Assembly (NCBI GenBank): GCA_034401135.1
Contig: JAWZSP010000005.1
Coordinates: forward strand, 62,001-126,000
Length of the DNA: 64,000 nt
Direction of reading: 5' to 3'
DNA from: Volutella citrinella
Lineage: Eukaryota; Ascomycota; Sordariomycetes; Hypocreales; Nectriaceae
The position numbers were made by a program, and so were the translations under genes. Within the stretch, counting starts at the first letter, position 1. Every line of letters starts with the position of its first letter. Below the pieces are notes generated by a model that worked only from the letters and a program-made list of their open reading frames with translations, made no database searches and was not told the DNA's origin. Of the stretch, positions 12,050 to 21,310 are shown piece by piece.

Positions 12050-14155
12050 ATGTCTGCCTCAATCGCCATCAATGGCCGGAAAGTGGCTCTCAGCCATGAC
12101 CTCGACTCGTCGGGCACTGACTACATCATCATCCGCACCACTGGCGACCCGCTCAACAAGCGACAAAAAGCCCAGCTGGCGAATCTTGGTGTCAGTATAA
12201 CCGAGTTTGTCGGGGATGAGGAACAGCAGATTTATCTGTGCAAGTATCCAAAAGACTCGCTGGCTCGCATTGACAAGCTGGACTTTATCAACTACGCCGG
12301 CGTGTATGCGAACGACTTCGTCCTACCGGATGTCGTCTTGGAGGAATCCAAGGCTACGACGGTCAAAATCGACGTCTTGCTACAGCATGATGTGACAGAG
12401 TTGACGGATGAGCTTTTAAACAAGATCGCAGAGGCTGCGGATATAGATCCATCGACCATCATCGTCGAAGACGGTGCCGTGCAGGTCAAGGTCGGGGTCG
12501 ACAAGCTGGACAGCATTGCGGCCTTGGAGGAAGTGCGTGTCCTTCACACAGCCAACGAGGCCGCTCTTTTCAACAATGTCGCTCGCCGCATCCTCAACTT
12601 TGGGGACGCGATGCCCGTCAAGGACACGGCATTTCGGGGCAAGGGCCAGATCGTCTGTGTCGCCGACACCGGGTTCGACAAGGGGAGTGATACCGACGCC
12701 CACGACGCCTTCGCCGGCCGGGTCAAGCGTTTGTACTCGTGGGGTCGTGCCGAAAAAGGCGGAGCAACAGACGATCTCGACGGTCATGGCACTCATGTCT
12801 GCGGCTCCGTGCTTGGCAGCGGTAACCATGCTTCCCAGGGAGTCATTGAGGGCACAGCACCGGATGCTGAGCTCCTTGTGCAGTCCCTATTCAGCGGCTT
12901 CAACCCGCTTACTGGCTCTGTCCTGCTTGGAGGCATCCCCACGAACTCCCTGGCCCGTCTCTTTGACGAGGCGTATGAAGCCGGCGCCCGCATCCACACC
13001 AACTCTTGGGGCTCCCCGCTTCCAGGCACAACCAGAATTCAACGACCATATGATGGGCGTTCTGAGAGCATTGATCAGTTCGTGTGGGAGCACCAAGACA
13101 TGGTCATCCTGTTCGCGGCCGGCAATGACGGCCAGGACATCGACACAGACGGCAAGCTCGACGGGACTATCAATCCACGTTCTCTCGGCGCGGAAGCGGC
13201 GTCAAAGAACTGCATCACAGTTGGAGCAACCGAGAACCTTCGCCCAGATCTCCTCTCGGGGCAGTCAAACCGACCGTACACGTATGGAGGCTTCTGGTCT
13301 TCGCGGTTCTCCCAAAATCCGCTCAAGGATGATCACATGGCCAACAATCCCGAGGGCCTCGCAGCATTCAGCAGCCGGGGCCCAACGGCTGAGAACAGAT
13401 TGAAGCCTGATGTTGTTGCTCCAGGGACTGCAATTCTGTCGGCACGGTCTCGGAGCAAGAAGAACACGGCTTCTGTCAATGTGGGTGGTGTCTCGGAAGA
13501 CCAAAGATACATGTATCTGTCAGGCACGAGTATGGCGACACCTCTGGTGGCGGGAACTTGCGCTGTTATCCGTGAAGCTCTCTTGGAGAATGGATATCGA
13601 GATGAGCAGGACGGCATCAAGAACCCGACAGGGTCACTGATCAAAGCACTTTTGATCAATGGCGCCGTCGCCATCAAGGGACAGTACATGCCTGAGAGTG
13701 TGCTCCACGAGCCCAACCCACACTCGGGCTACGGACGAGTCGATCTAGTGGGTTCGTTGCCCAAGTTGAACGATGCTTACTCGGGATATGGCATCGGTGT
13801 GGCGGATGAGGATGACGAGGAACCCTTCCACATTGACATACCCATCCCGGAACAACCAGACGACGGGGCCACACTGAGCTTCAAAGTCACCTTTGCCTAT
13901 GCTGATCTGCCCGGCGGCGAGCTGCAGAACGACCTGAACCTTGTTGTCGTTATTGGCGGAGAGCAACGCCATGGCAACCAGACTGCCCGCCAGTTCCCGC
14001 TGGGTTCCAGGAAGGCGTTTGACCGGCGCAATAATGTTGAACAGGTGCTGTGGGAGAATCTTGCAACGGATGTCAAGTCGGTCAAAGTGGTTGTCAAGCC
14101 GTTTCGGTTCATGAGCAGCAAGGTCCCGTTTTCCTATGCCTGGAGGTTTATCTAG
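12050..14155 (+). CDS. Subtilisin-like serine peptidase (S8), 701 aa, single exon
   Basis: The catalytic triad is complete: Asp206 in VADTGFD, His246 in DGHGTHVCG and Ser494 in SGTSMATPLVAG; the oxyanion Asn359 sits in AAGNDGQD. About 180 residues precede the catalytic domain and may act as an inhibitory pro-region; residues after about 580 form a beta-rich C-terminal domain typical of some S8A peptidases. There is no hydrophobic signal peptide, so an intracellular or unconventionally exported enzyme is more likely than the usual secreted cuticle-degrading type. A family member of this kind hydrolyses peptide bonds with broad specificity. It is intronless, unlike most neighbours, which could mean gain from bacteria, but I cannot test this. 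The start ATG follows an AACC context and no in-frame upstream ATG is seen. Confidence 0.93.
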   Translation: MSASIAINGRKVALSHDLDSSGTDYIIIRTTGDPLNKRQKAQLANLGVSITEFVGDEEQQIYLCKYPKDSLARIDKLDFINYAGVYANDFVLPDVVLEESKATTVKIDVLLQHDVTELTDELLNKIAEAADIDPSTIIVEDGAVQVKVGVDKLDSIAALEEVRVLHTANEAALFNNVARRILNFGDAMPVKDTAFRGKGQIVCVADTGFDKGSDTDAHDAFAGRVKRLYSWGRAEKGGATDDLDGHGTHVCGSVLGSGNHASQGVIEGTAPDAELLVQSLFSGFNPLTGSVLLGGIPTNSLARLFDEAYEAGARIHTNSWGSPLPGTTRIQRPYDGRSESIDQFVWEHQDMVILFAAGNDGQDIDTDGKLDGTINPRSLGAEAASKNCITVGATENLRPDLLSGQSNRPYTYGGFWSSRFSQNPLKDDHMANNPEGLAAFSSRGPTAENRLKPDVVAPGTAILSARSRSKKNTASVNVGGVSEDQRYMYLSGTSMATPLVAGTCAVIREALLENGYRDEQDGIKNPTGSLIKALLINGAVAIKGQYMPESVLHEPNPHSGYGRVDLVGSLPKLNDAYSGYGIGVADEDDEEPFHIDIPIPEQPDDGATLSFKVTFAYADLPGGELQNDLNLVVVIGGEQRHGNQTARQFPLGSRKAFDRRNNVEQVLWENLATDVKSVKVVVKPFRFMSSKVPFSYAWRFI

Positions 14156-14484
14156 ATGCTCATCCTGCCACCTTGGTTCTGTAGTGTAAAATGATGGTCT
14201 TTTCATGGCCACATTATGGCATCTCGTGCTTCTGCTGTTTCTGTTGGAACCTTGTTTGCGATGAAAGACGCCTGTTGTATGCATCCTAAATAACATTGTG
14301 TTGATCTTCATTTTGGGAGCTGAGTAGCCACGACTTGTTACCTCATTGCGCCTTGTTCGTCATTGTGCCACAATTCATTGACAGGCGAGAGCGGAATGTC
14401 AAGATCTATGAGGCACCGGACCTAAGCATACCTATTTTATAAGCGCCTCTTGGAGCGAAAGGATGATATAATTTGGTCCGATTA
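14156..14484. other. Convergent intergenic spacer
   Basis: About 330 bases between the stops of the protease and the minus-strand FAD gene; 3' flanks only. Confidence 0.5.
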
Positions 14485-15807
14485 CTATACATCAATGCTC
14501 AGCAGTCGCTTCGCCGCCCGCTCGCCGCTCAGCACAGCCGCCTCTACACCCGCATGGGCAAAATAGTCACCAGCGAGGACAATTCCCTCGGGCATTTCAG
14601 CATGTAGTGAGTCCATTGTTGCAAAGTGACCTGGTGGTGAGAGCGAAAGTCCGCGCTTGTAGTGGAACAGCTCGATAAAGTCTGGTTCGGGAGCGGCGCC
14701 GAACACTTCAGTAACGGCCATTAGCGCTTCGTGCTTGATCTCGTCGTCGGTCATATTCGCCAACGGCGGAGTGTAGAAGTAGACGCCCACGGCCTCACCA
14801 CCAGGGGGGACCGAGTTGGGATGTCGACGGCTCAGCAGCACGCAGGCGCCCCATTTCCTCAGGTCAGTCGCCGGCAACGCAACGCAGGCGGGAAAGTTGG
14901 GCCATGGGTTCTTCTTATAGCAGAGCTGGACATGGGCGTACTCGGAGTAGCGGCAGTTGCGAAGCTTGGCCGCCGAATCCGGGCTGATGATATCGTCAAG
15001 CAGATCCGCAGCCACTCCGGGCTCGGTTGCGACGACCACAGCATCCACGTCGTAGGACCCATCGCTAGTGTCGACGGTGTAGCCGCCGCCGTCGCGAATG
15101 CAAATCGTGTCGGCTGAGCAGGAGAGATGGAGGTCAATACCGGGCGATCCCTCGACAAGCCATTCGCTGAACTGCCCAACGCCCTCCGGCGGCACCTGCA
15201 GAGACATCTTGTAAAACTGCTGAACGACACCTAGGAACAACGGGGTTGATTGCCACTCCAAAGGCACCGCATACAAGAAGCCCATGTACGGCAGGGTCAA
15301 ATAATTGGTGCCCTTCTTCCCAAGCACGCGGTCAGACCAAGTGTCGAGTGTCTCACCATGGTCGTATAAGGCAAGCTCGGCACCGTCAAAGAGCGATTTT
15401 GGGCCGCGTGAAAAGAACTGCATTATGATGCCGAACGCCATCTTGAGTCGATCGAGGAGAGTGAAGACGGGCATCTTGATGAAGCTCGTGACCTTGTCGA
15501 ATCTCGCGGTATAACGCTGGCGGTCCCAGTCGACAACATGTGTGGTGGCCTTCCATGGTACCAAGTCCTTGTAATGACCAAGTTGTTTCAGGATGGCATT
15601 GGTGCGAGGATAGATGCCCCCCATCAGGAAGAGCGCGCCTGTGCCAAGATTGAACCCTTCTTTGCGTATCTGGCTGGTGCGCCCGCCAATGCGATCGTCG
15701 CGCTCCAAAAGGCGCACATGGTAGCCTTGCTTGCGAAGGATATAGGCAGCCGTGCAACCAGCTGGTCCGCCGCCAATGACGAGTACTCTTGTCACTGGCT
15801 TCTCCAT
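14485..15807 (-). CDS. FAD-dependent amine-oxidase/protoporphyrinogen-oxidase-like protein, 440 aa
   Basis: A single exon. The N-terminus has the dinucleotide-binding fold: VIGGGPAGCTAAYIL at about residues 10-24 and ERDDRIGGR at about 35-43, which is the FAD-binding pattern of the flavin amine oxidase, phytoene desaturase and HemY superfamily. The C-terminus (GIVLAGDYFAHAG) is the second FAD-contact segment. Such enzymes oxidise C-N or C-C bonds with electron transfer to oxygen or a quinone; the substrate cannot be read from sequence. It is divergent from a second FAD gene of the same superfamily 363 bases away, so the two may act on one pathway. No signal peptide is seen. Confidence 0.88.
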   Translation of the reverse strand: MEKPVTRVLVIGGGPAGCTAAYILRKQGYHVRLLERDDRIGGRTSQIRKEGFNLGTGALFLMGGIYPRTNAILKQLGHYKDLVPWKATTHVVDWDRQRYTARFDKVTSFIKMPVFTLLDRLKMAFGIIMQFFSRGPKSLFDGAELALYDHGETLDTWSDRVLGKKGTNYLTLPYMGFLYAVPLEWQSTPLFLGVVQQFYKMSLQVPPEGVGQFSEWLVEGSPGIDLHLSCSADTICIRDGGGYTVDTSDGSYDVDAVVVATEPGVAADLLDDIISPDSAAKLRNCRYSEYAHVQLCYKKNPWPNFPACVALPATDLRKWGACVLLSRRHPNSVPPGGEAVGVYFYTPPLANMTDDEIKHEALMAVTEVFGAAPEPDFIELFHYKRGLSLSPPGHFATMDSLHAEMPEGIVLAGDYFAHAGVEAAVLSGERAAKRLLSIDV

Positions 15808-16170
15808 CAGAAACGCGGTGTCTTGAGACGATGGGTTGTTTAGTGCAAGCGTTTGAGCTTACAGAATGAAGGGCCTGCTTGGCGGGCGAAACACAATCGC
15901 AATCGTCCGGAAACGTGTCTTTCGAGAGAAAAAGCTGAAATATTTAGAGGCCTCGGGTTCGGGCTCAGACTCGGGTTCGGGCTCGGGCTCGAGCAGGGGG
16001 CTGAAAATTGTTGCACCTCGGCCGCGGGTTCACACCCCCGGCTTCGGGCTTGGGCTCGATTATCAAGATGGGAATAGTTCTTTAGTAAGATACATCTTCA
16101 TATTCGCAACATTCTTCCCCGTCCATGAAATTCTAGGCATATCCTCCTCATCTTCCCTCGTTAGTTCCTT
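15808..16170. promoter_or_regulatory. Bidirectional promoter between two FAD oxidoreductases, with a GC-rich hexamer repeat
   Basis: 363 bases between two divergent start codons. At about 15953-16060 there is an irregular repeat built on TCGGGT/TCGGGC, followed by related GGCTTCGGGCTTGGGCTCG. An open frame runs through it and would encode Gly-Ser repeats, but it is more likely noncoding. Confidence 0.6.
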
Positions 16171-17589
16171 ATGTCAACCCTTTTCGTGCAACGAGCGCTA
16201 TGGGCCTCGCCCAGCATCTGCTTTAGTCAACCGTTGACTCATGTACGGCACTTTGCGAAAACATGTTCCGTCGGGCGTCAAACAACGCCTACTCCTCCAA
16301 GTGATGCCGAGTTTGACGCCTTGGTGATTGGAGCTGGCGCCGGTGGCGTGACAGCTGCTTCTCTCCTGGCCAAAAAGGGCTATCGCACCCTACTGGTGGA
16401 AGCCAAGGAACGTATCGGTGGTCGTGCATCGACGCGTCTAGTTCACGGGTTTCTCCTCAACACGGGCGCCTTTGCTATCGAGTTGGATGGCGCAGTGGCC
16501 AAGACGTATAAGGATGTCGGGCTACCCCTACGCCTCCACGAAACAAAGAGGGCTTCCACAGTCTTGCGGTTCGGCGGACACGATATTAATCTCACCGAGG
16601 GCCCCTTTGGCCTTTTGCGAAACATCGCCCCGGTGGCCGTGGCCTCAATGTCTAGGATGCTCCCCTTCCTGCGCCCAAAAGGGGGCGAATCAACCAGATC
16701 ATGGCTCAACAAATTCACACGCAACTCAAAGATCCATGGCATCATTGACAATGTCCTCGGATCAATGTTTGCTGCGAGAGCCGACGATATCCCAGCCGCA
16801 GTCTTTCTTTCCTACTTCTCCAAGGATACATCCTTTAAGAAAATCGGCCTCGCCCCAGGCGGGACAATCGAAGTATGGAAACCGTTGGCCAACTATGTCG
16901 AGAGCTCCGGTGGTCAGGTCTGGCTCGATTCCACCGTGTCCAAGCTCATTTTTGGACCTGAAGGACTCGTTACAGGTGCGTTAATCGGACGGAAAGATGG
17001 CTCTCAAGTCCAAGTCTCCTCCAAAGTTGCTGTAAGCAATATCGGGCCGCTAGGAACGGTTCAGCTTGCCAGCCCGGACCACTTTCCCGAAGGCTATGCC
17101 AACCGGTTAGAGCGTTGGAACGACCCCGCGGCAATTATCACTGTTCATTTTGCCAGCCAAACGCCGCTGGCCTCGTTTCCTTTCCTTGCTCTTATCGGAA
17201 ATACCCGGCGCATGGTCTACGCGGGGAATTTCAGTGCCCCTGAGCTTCAGCGTGCTCCCAAGGGATGGTATCTATACTGCGGTGCTTCCGTCCCTGTTCC
17301 CGCGAGAGGTCAGTTCGATGTGGAAAAAGAAACGGCGTTGCTCCTCGACGATTTATGTGACCAATTCCCCGGCTTTGACAAGGCCAAGATCTTGGCTGTG
17401 GATGTCACTGCACATGAGTGGCCTGCGCAACGTGCTCGGTCTGGCTTCGACGAGCCTCAAACCACTCCTATTGCGAATCTGTTCAACGTTGGAGATGGTG
17501 TCAAGCCTTGGGCTTCTGGGGGTACTGCTGCCTGCGCTCAGTCTGCTCGGATTGTTATTGACAAAATTGTCAACATGTATCCCCTGTAG
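16171..17589 (+). CDS. FAD/NAD(P)-binding oxidoreductase, phytoene-desaturase-like, 472 aa
   Basis: A single exon. Residues 1-37 are rich in Arg, Ser and Thr and poor in acidic residues, which resembles a mitochondrial targeting peptide. The FAD fold follows at about residues 50-85 (VIGAGAGGVTAASLLAKKG, then EAKERIGGRAST). The C-terminal FAD motif is NLFNVGDGVKPWASGG near 445-460. The family includes carotenoid desaturases, PYROXD2-like proteins and related flavoenzymes; the exact reaction is not clear. It shares a promoter region with the minus-strand FAD gene. An in-frame ATG slightly downstream cannot be excluded as the true start. Confidence 0.88.
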   Translation: MSTLFVQRALWASPSICFSQPLTHVRHFAKTCSVGRQTTPTPPSDAEFDALVIGAGAGGVTAASLLAKKGYRTLLVEAKERIGGRASTRLVHGFLLNTGAFAIELDGAVAKTYKDVGLPLRLHETKRASTVLRFGGHDINLTEGPFGLLRNIAPVAVASMSRMLPFLRPKGGESTRSWLNKFTRNSKIHGIIDNVLGSMFAARADDIPAAVFLSYFSKDTSFKKIGLAPGGTIEVWKPLANYVESSGGQVWLDSTVSKLIFGPEGLVTGALIGRKDGSQVQVSSKVAVSNIGPLGTVQLASPDHFPEGYANRLERWNDPAAIITVHFASQTPLASFPFLALIGNTRRMVYAGNFSAPELQRAPKGWYLYCGASVPVPARGQFDVEKETALLLDDLCDQFPGFDKAKILAVDVTAHEWPAQRARSGFDEPQTTPIANLFNVGDGVKPWASGGTAACAQSARIVIDKIVNMYPL

Positions 17590-17611
17590 TATAAAAGATA
17601 GACTAAAGCCT

Positions 17612-17820
17612 GGAATCATTGGCATCCCCATTTACATCTGCGGCTTTTTTTTGCAGTTCTCGATAGTCCATCCAACACCAAAGCTCGATGGTTGACGGAG
17701 ACAGACCAGACAATTATTATATACGAGATGGCGGCCATGTTCTTTGTCGTTGAAATCGTTGCCTTGGCTGCTATCTGGTAGTGTTCCAGCAAGTGGAAGC
17801 CTGGTCCTGGGGATGAAACT
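17612..17820 (+). pseudogene. Relic of an anion/allantoate-type MFS transporter
   Basis: Two short segments closely match the intact carrier gene at 42728-44292. Bases 17612-17701 match about 43492-43585 (GIIGIPI.ICGFF region, then the SPSNTKARWL region), and 17726-17818 match about 44164-44258 near the C-terminus (EMAAMFFV.EI, WKPGP). About 580 bases between them are deleted, a run of T has been inserted, and an in-frame TAG follows the IW codons. It cannot encode a transporter. Its presence shows that the carrier locus, or a paralogue, once existed here. Confidence 0.85.
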
Positions 17821-17828
17821 CACCGGGA

Positions 17829-18050
17829 ATGGTAGCTCAGGCCGGTGCCCCGATCACCATGCCCTGGGTTCAAGGAACGCAGACCCTGGTGCATACGTGG
17901 TCCGGGGGCCAAGAGACCGGAAACGCCATTGCCAATGTGTTGTTTGGAAAGGTCAACCCTAGCGGGCGTCTATCGATTGCCTTCCCTGCTCAGATCGCGT
18001 TCGACAGCGACAATCGCATATCGGCGCCGAAGCTTGCTTTTGGCTCCTAA
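17829..18050 (+). pseudogene. Fragment of a GH3 beta-glucosidase C-terminal region
   Basis: The frame reads APITMPWVQG, then WSGGQETGNAIANVLFG and VNPSGRLSIAFP, which is the conserved end of the glycoside hydrolase family 3 C-terminal domain. Only about 60 codons remain; the catalytic N-terminal domain is absent. It sits directly between relics of the MFS carrier and of 5-oxoprolinase. Confidence 0.82.
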
Positions 18051-18249
18051 AGTTCTGGATGATGGCCACTCGAGGGCTGCTCTTGTGTGGATACATGGTG
18101 TGGATGTGGATGTGTGTGTTGATGGTCGTGTCTTTCCTTCAGTGTCTGCTTCTATCGCAAGAATTATGCTGGCTTGCCGTCCTCAACATGGGCGAACTGG
18201 TAAGCGCATTTGTGGATCTGTCACTGCCAGGATGATAATTTAATACCAG

Positions 18250-18395
18250 CGAGAGAACTATTTTAATAACTGCTGGAATCTGCTATTGCACCGGAACACC
18301 CCAGCCTCCACCACCACCAGGAGTGTTAATCTGCATAGTCTCTCCAGGACGCAAATTGACCACGGCTTGTCCACCGAGGTTAATCTTATCTTACT
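18250..18395 (-). pseudogene. Relic of the 3' end of a 5-oxoprolinase gene
   Basis: About 140 bases match the 3' end and immediate downstream flank of the intact oxoprolinase gene (about 37765-37908), including the Gly-rich C-terminal codons and the reverse complement of the QAVVNLRPGE segment. Scattered substitutions and small indels are present and the match stops abruptly at about 18395. No coding capacity remains. Confidence 0.82.
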
Positions 18396-18561
18396 ACCAA
18401 CCGCACCGGTTGGTTTGAGGCGAGGCGAAGGGTTGCAGTTTGTTTCTCCTCCGCACTGAAGAACCAAGCCTTTGTCGGGTCATCAGGAAGAACAACCAAA
18501 ACCACAACTCCCACGTGGACTGTAACGACTCCGTAAATGATAAAAATGTACTGTGATCAAG

Positions 18562-19170
18562 TCAGGGTGAGGCTAGGCAAACTAGCGGGGACGCGGCTCG
18601 GTAACAAACCTTCCAGGTTGCGAGAGATCCGTTGATCTTGCCAATGGCAGAAGACAGGATACCACCGAATACACCTGCAAAGGTATTCACCCAGATGGCC
18701 GTTCTCAGAGGCTGCTCCTCTCTTCGATACCACATGCTGTTCAGAATCATCATGCCCGGGAGCATGCATGCTTCGAAGACGCCGAGCAAAAACTGGATTG
18801 TCGCCAAGCCAGCAAAGTTGTGAGTCAGAGCCATGAAGCAGATGCAGAGATATCCTTCAATCCCCACACGGCGGCGAAAGATGGTGCGTTCTACCATGGA
18901 GCTTTGTCAGCGGGGAATTCTATACTTGATATCAAGGAATTGGTACCTTGTCCAGGAAGCCCAGCGTCATGGAGATGGCCAGCAATGGCAAGACGATAAG
19001 GTCCGTTTTCAACAGTCCCTTCGAGCGATGCGAGGATCGATTGTTGGGGCCTCGTCATCCAGCTTGACGACCTGGTCAACGATGGCCGGCTCTTCTTCCT
19101 TGGAGACCTTATCTGCCATGGCTGCAATGGGTGTGTTCCGTATTCCGCTCTTATGATGGAGTATGGCTGG
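18562..19170 (-). pseudogene. Truncated MFS transporter relic (ACS/Dal5-like)
   Basis: The minus strand reads an N-terminus starting MADKVSKEEEP at about 19119, goes out of frame after DPRIARR, then reads LLKTDLIVLPLLAISMTLGF in another frame, and after a gap continues with GYLCICFMALTHNFAGLA and FLLGVFEACMLPGM at 18840-18740. Roughly 60 codons that should lie between these parts are missing, and the gene ends after about 18600 where the oxoprolinase relic begins. It belongs to the same carrier superfamily as the intact gene at 42728 but is a different member. Confidence 0.78.
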
Positions 19171-19209
19171 AGGATAGAGGCGATAAGTATCTATGACTTG
19201 GACTGTCAT

Positions 19210-19780
19210 GACTTGAAGGGCCGCATCGTGGCTTTAAGTATGCTAGGTGCGAGAAAGGGCGTTCGTCTGGTCCCAGTCTAAGACGATCACGCAAGAGTGG
19301 ATCGGTATTGCAGCTGGCTAGCATCTGGGCTTATCTCGAGCATGCTAGGGGCTAGAATGGACTGGACATATCAGACATATGTGATGAATAGCAAATCTGA
19401 GCCCTGTTGCCAGTTGAAAGTCGGGTGTTAAGCCCACCTTGGACGAATATGTCGGTTCGGCATCGGCATGTGGGGCCGACGTCTGGTCTCCGCTCATGAT
19501 GAAAGTCGGGAGTTAGACCTGTTTCGGCTGGGCCCTGGAGAGTATCGCAGCCTTGATATTGGAGGGCGGATCCATTCCAGATTCCACAGGCATACACGGC
19601 GCCCGCTGCTGAGATGAAACCAGCCCCTTTATTCGACTCCGACTAGCTTTGGGCCTGGCCGCGGATCGAGGCTGGATGCAGTGGTGCACAGCCAATGATG
19701 AGAATAATACGCCATTCGCAGTGATGTTCGCACAGAACTTGAAATGGGCATGTATTGTATAACCCTGGCGGTTGGCTACT
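19210..19780. other. Spacer with two copies of a GAAAGTCGG element
   Basis: About 570 bases between the MFS relic and the 3' end of the racemase-family gene. It contains GAAAGTCGG-N3-TTA at 19416 and again at 19501; a third copy is on the other side of the gene at 21203. No coding content seen. Confidence 0.5.
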
Positions 19781-21043
19781 CTACGATTCAATAGGGTGAG
19801 GGTAAAGGAATCCCGATTTCCCAACAGGATCATCCTTCTCTGCAATATAGGTGCCTATCCCGGTAATGAAAGCACGGCCACTGAGCTCAACAATGGCGCC
19901 CGTGTAAAATTCGCCCTCACCGTGGCCGGGAACCCGGACCTCGCCGACAATTTTGGCCGTGAATCCGTACTTTGACCCGTACTTGTTGGTCAAGACCGAG
20001 TGATAGGTCCACGACTCCCCAATAGCCAGGTCGCCTCTGGAATACTTCAAGGCATTTCGGGCAACAGATACGCTACCGGTTGGAGATCTGTCGAAATGCT
20101 GGTCGCCAAACACGTACAGTCCCGTCTCTGCACCTTTTGTCCCCTCTGCGGGCAGCCCCAAGTTGTCACACTCAATTTCAACACCAAATACAGTGCCTGG
20201 TTCCCTCTGACTAGGTAGCAGGAGATGCCGCCGGACCTCTTCGGATTGGTTCAAAGCGGATTTTAGGCGCCTCGTTGCCAAGTCCAAAGCCGGAATGTCC
20301 AGTTGTCGCTCGAAGGTGTCAGAAGAAAACCCAAGCTCTCCCAGCTTGATATGACAGCTGACCGCGCTGACATATGCCAAAGAGACGGTTACTCTTTGGC
20401 GATCTCCCAGCTCGGGCCAGCGGCAGAGCTGTGGGATGGTGACTTCAAGATCCGTCGCCAATGCAAAGGCTGGAATTGCGGTAAACTTGACTGGCCGCGT
20501 TGGATCAGAGCGCGCCCCGTCGTTGGTTGTCGGAACTTGACTCTGAACCACGCCTCCGAGGGTGTGAAGATTGAGTCGCACAGTCTGCGTCTCGGCACTG
20601 TATTTGAGTTGCTTTCTCTGAGGGAAAATGCTGGGGTCGTGGATGTCGACCAGCAGACGTAATACGGCGATGGTGGCATGCCCACACATCCTGCTGTATC
20701 CCTCACAGTTAAGGAACAGGACTCCCATGTGGGCCTCTCCAGACGCTGTGAGCTCAGTATGCGGCCTGAGAGCGGCCCCGAACATGGCGGAATGGCCACG
20801 GGGCTCATGCAGTAGTCTCGTTCGAATGTGGTCGTGCTTCTCCAGAGCTTGGCGTTTCTGCTCTTCCAATGTTCCCTCAAGCCTAGGATAGCCGCCCACA
20901 ATGATGCGAGCCGGCATGCCCATGGTGTGCATGTCAACACAAGACAGTGGCTCATTTTTGAAGTTGGTGAACAACCCTGAAAGCGTCATCTTCAACAACA
21001 CTACGGCCACTCTGGGCTGTGTCTGGGCTGTTGTACTGTGCAA
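19781..21043 (-). CDS. Proline racemase family enzyme, probable trans-3-hydroxy-L-proline dehydratase, about 400-420 aa
   Basis: The fold is that of proline racemase: VDMHTMGMPARIIVGG near the start, the first catalytic segment SRMCGHAT with Cys120, and the second segment FGDQHFDRSPTGSV. In proline and 4-hydroxyproline epimerases the second acid/base is Cys in DRSPCGTG; here it is Thr322, the hallmark of trans-3-hydroxy-L-proline dehydratases, which convert the substrate to pyrroline-2-carboxylate. The C-terminal GRAFITGIGTYI matches the family. The frame opens at 21043, but Met19 at 20989 starts closer to the conserved region and may be the true start. No intron is evident. This would feed collagen-derived or other hydroxyproline into proline metabolism. 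Confidence 0.85.
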   Translation of the reverse strand: MHSTTAQTQPRVAVVLLKMTLSGLFTNFKNEPLSCVDMHTMGMPARIIVGGYPRLEGTLEEQKRQALEKHDHIRTRLLHEPRGHSAMFGAALRPHTELTASGEAHMGVLFLNCEGYSRMCGHATIAVLRLLVDIHDPSIFPQRKQLKYSAETQTVRLNLHTLGGVVQSQVPTTNDGARSDPTRPVKFTAIPAFALATDLEVTIPQLCRWPELGDRQRVTVSLAYVSAVSCHIKLGELGFSSDTFERQLDIPALDLATRRLKSALNQSEEVRRHLLLPSQREPGTVFGVEIECDNLGLPAEGTKGAETGLYVFGDQHFDRSPTGSVSVARNALKYSRGDLAIGESWTYHSVLTNKYGSKYGFTAKIVGEVRVPGHGEGEFYTGAIVELSGRAFITGIGTYIAEKDDPVGKSGFLYPHPIES

Positions 21044-21202
21044 CTTTGGAGACCTGATGGATACTCGTGGTGGCCAGGGCGAGAGCTCAGACGCCTGGCA
21101 CCATTGACATTTTCTATTCGACGCATTCCCGAATAATGCCCGGGGCTAACGATCCACCACTTATCATGTCGGCCCCATTTTTTGCGTTACGCCACCACAA
21201 CC

Positions 21203-21217
21203 GAAAGTCGGAGATTA
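21203..21217 (+). promoter_or_regulatory. Third copy of the GAAAGTCGG-N3-TTA element
   Basis: Lies about 160 bases upstream of the racemase-family start. Together with the copies at 19416 and 19501 it brackets that gene. Confidence 0.3.
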
Positions 21218-21273
21218 GTCCGCACTTGGAATGTCGCCATCTGACCCGCCAGTGTCGAGATTAAGGAATGTGT

Positions 21274-21283
21274 GGATTATTGC
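21274..21283 (+). promoter_or_regulatory. GGATTATTGC core motif
   Basis: This 10-mer is the reverse complement of the core of AGGCAATAATCCGA found at 42186 and 47453. It lies about 230 bases upstream of the racemase-family gene. Chance occurrence of a 10-mer is quite possible. Confidence 0.25.
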
Positions 21284-21310
21284 TCCGTGGCGCAGGAGGA
21301 CCGACTGCGT

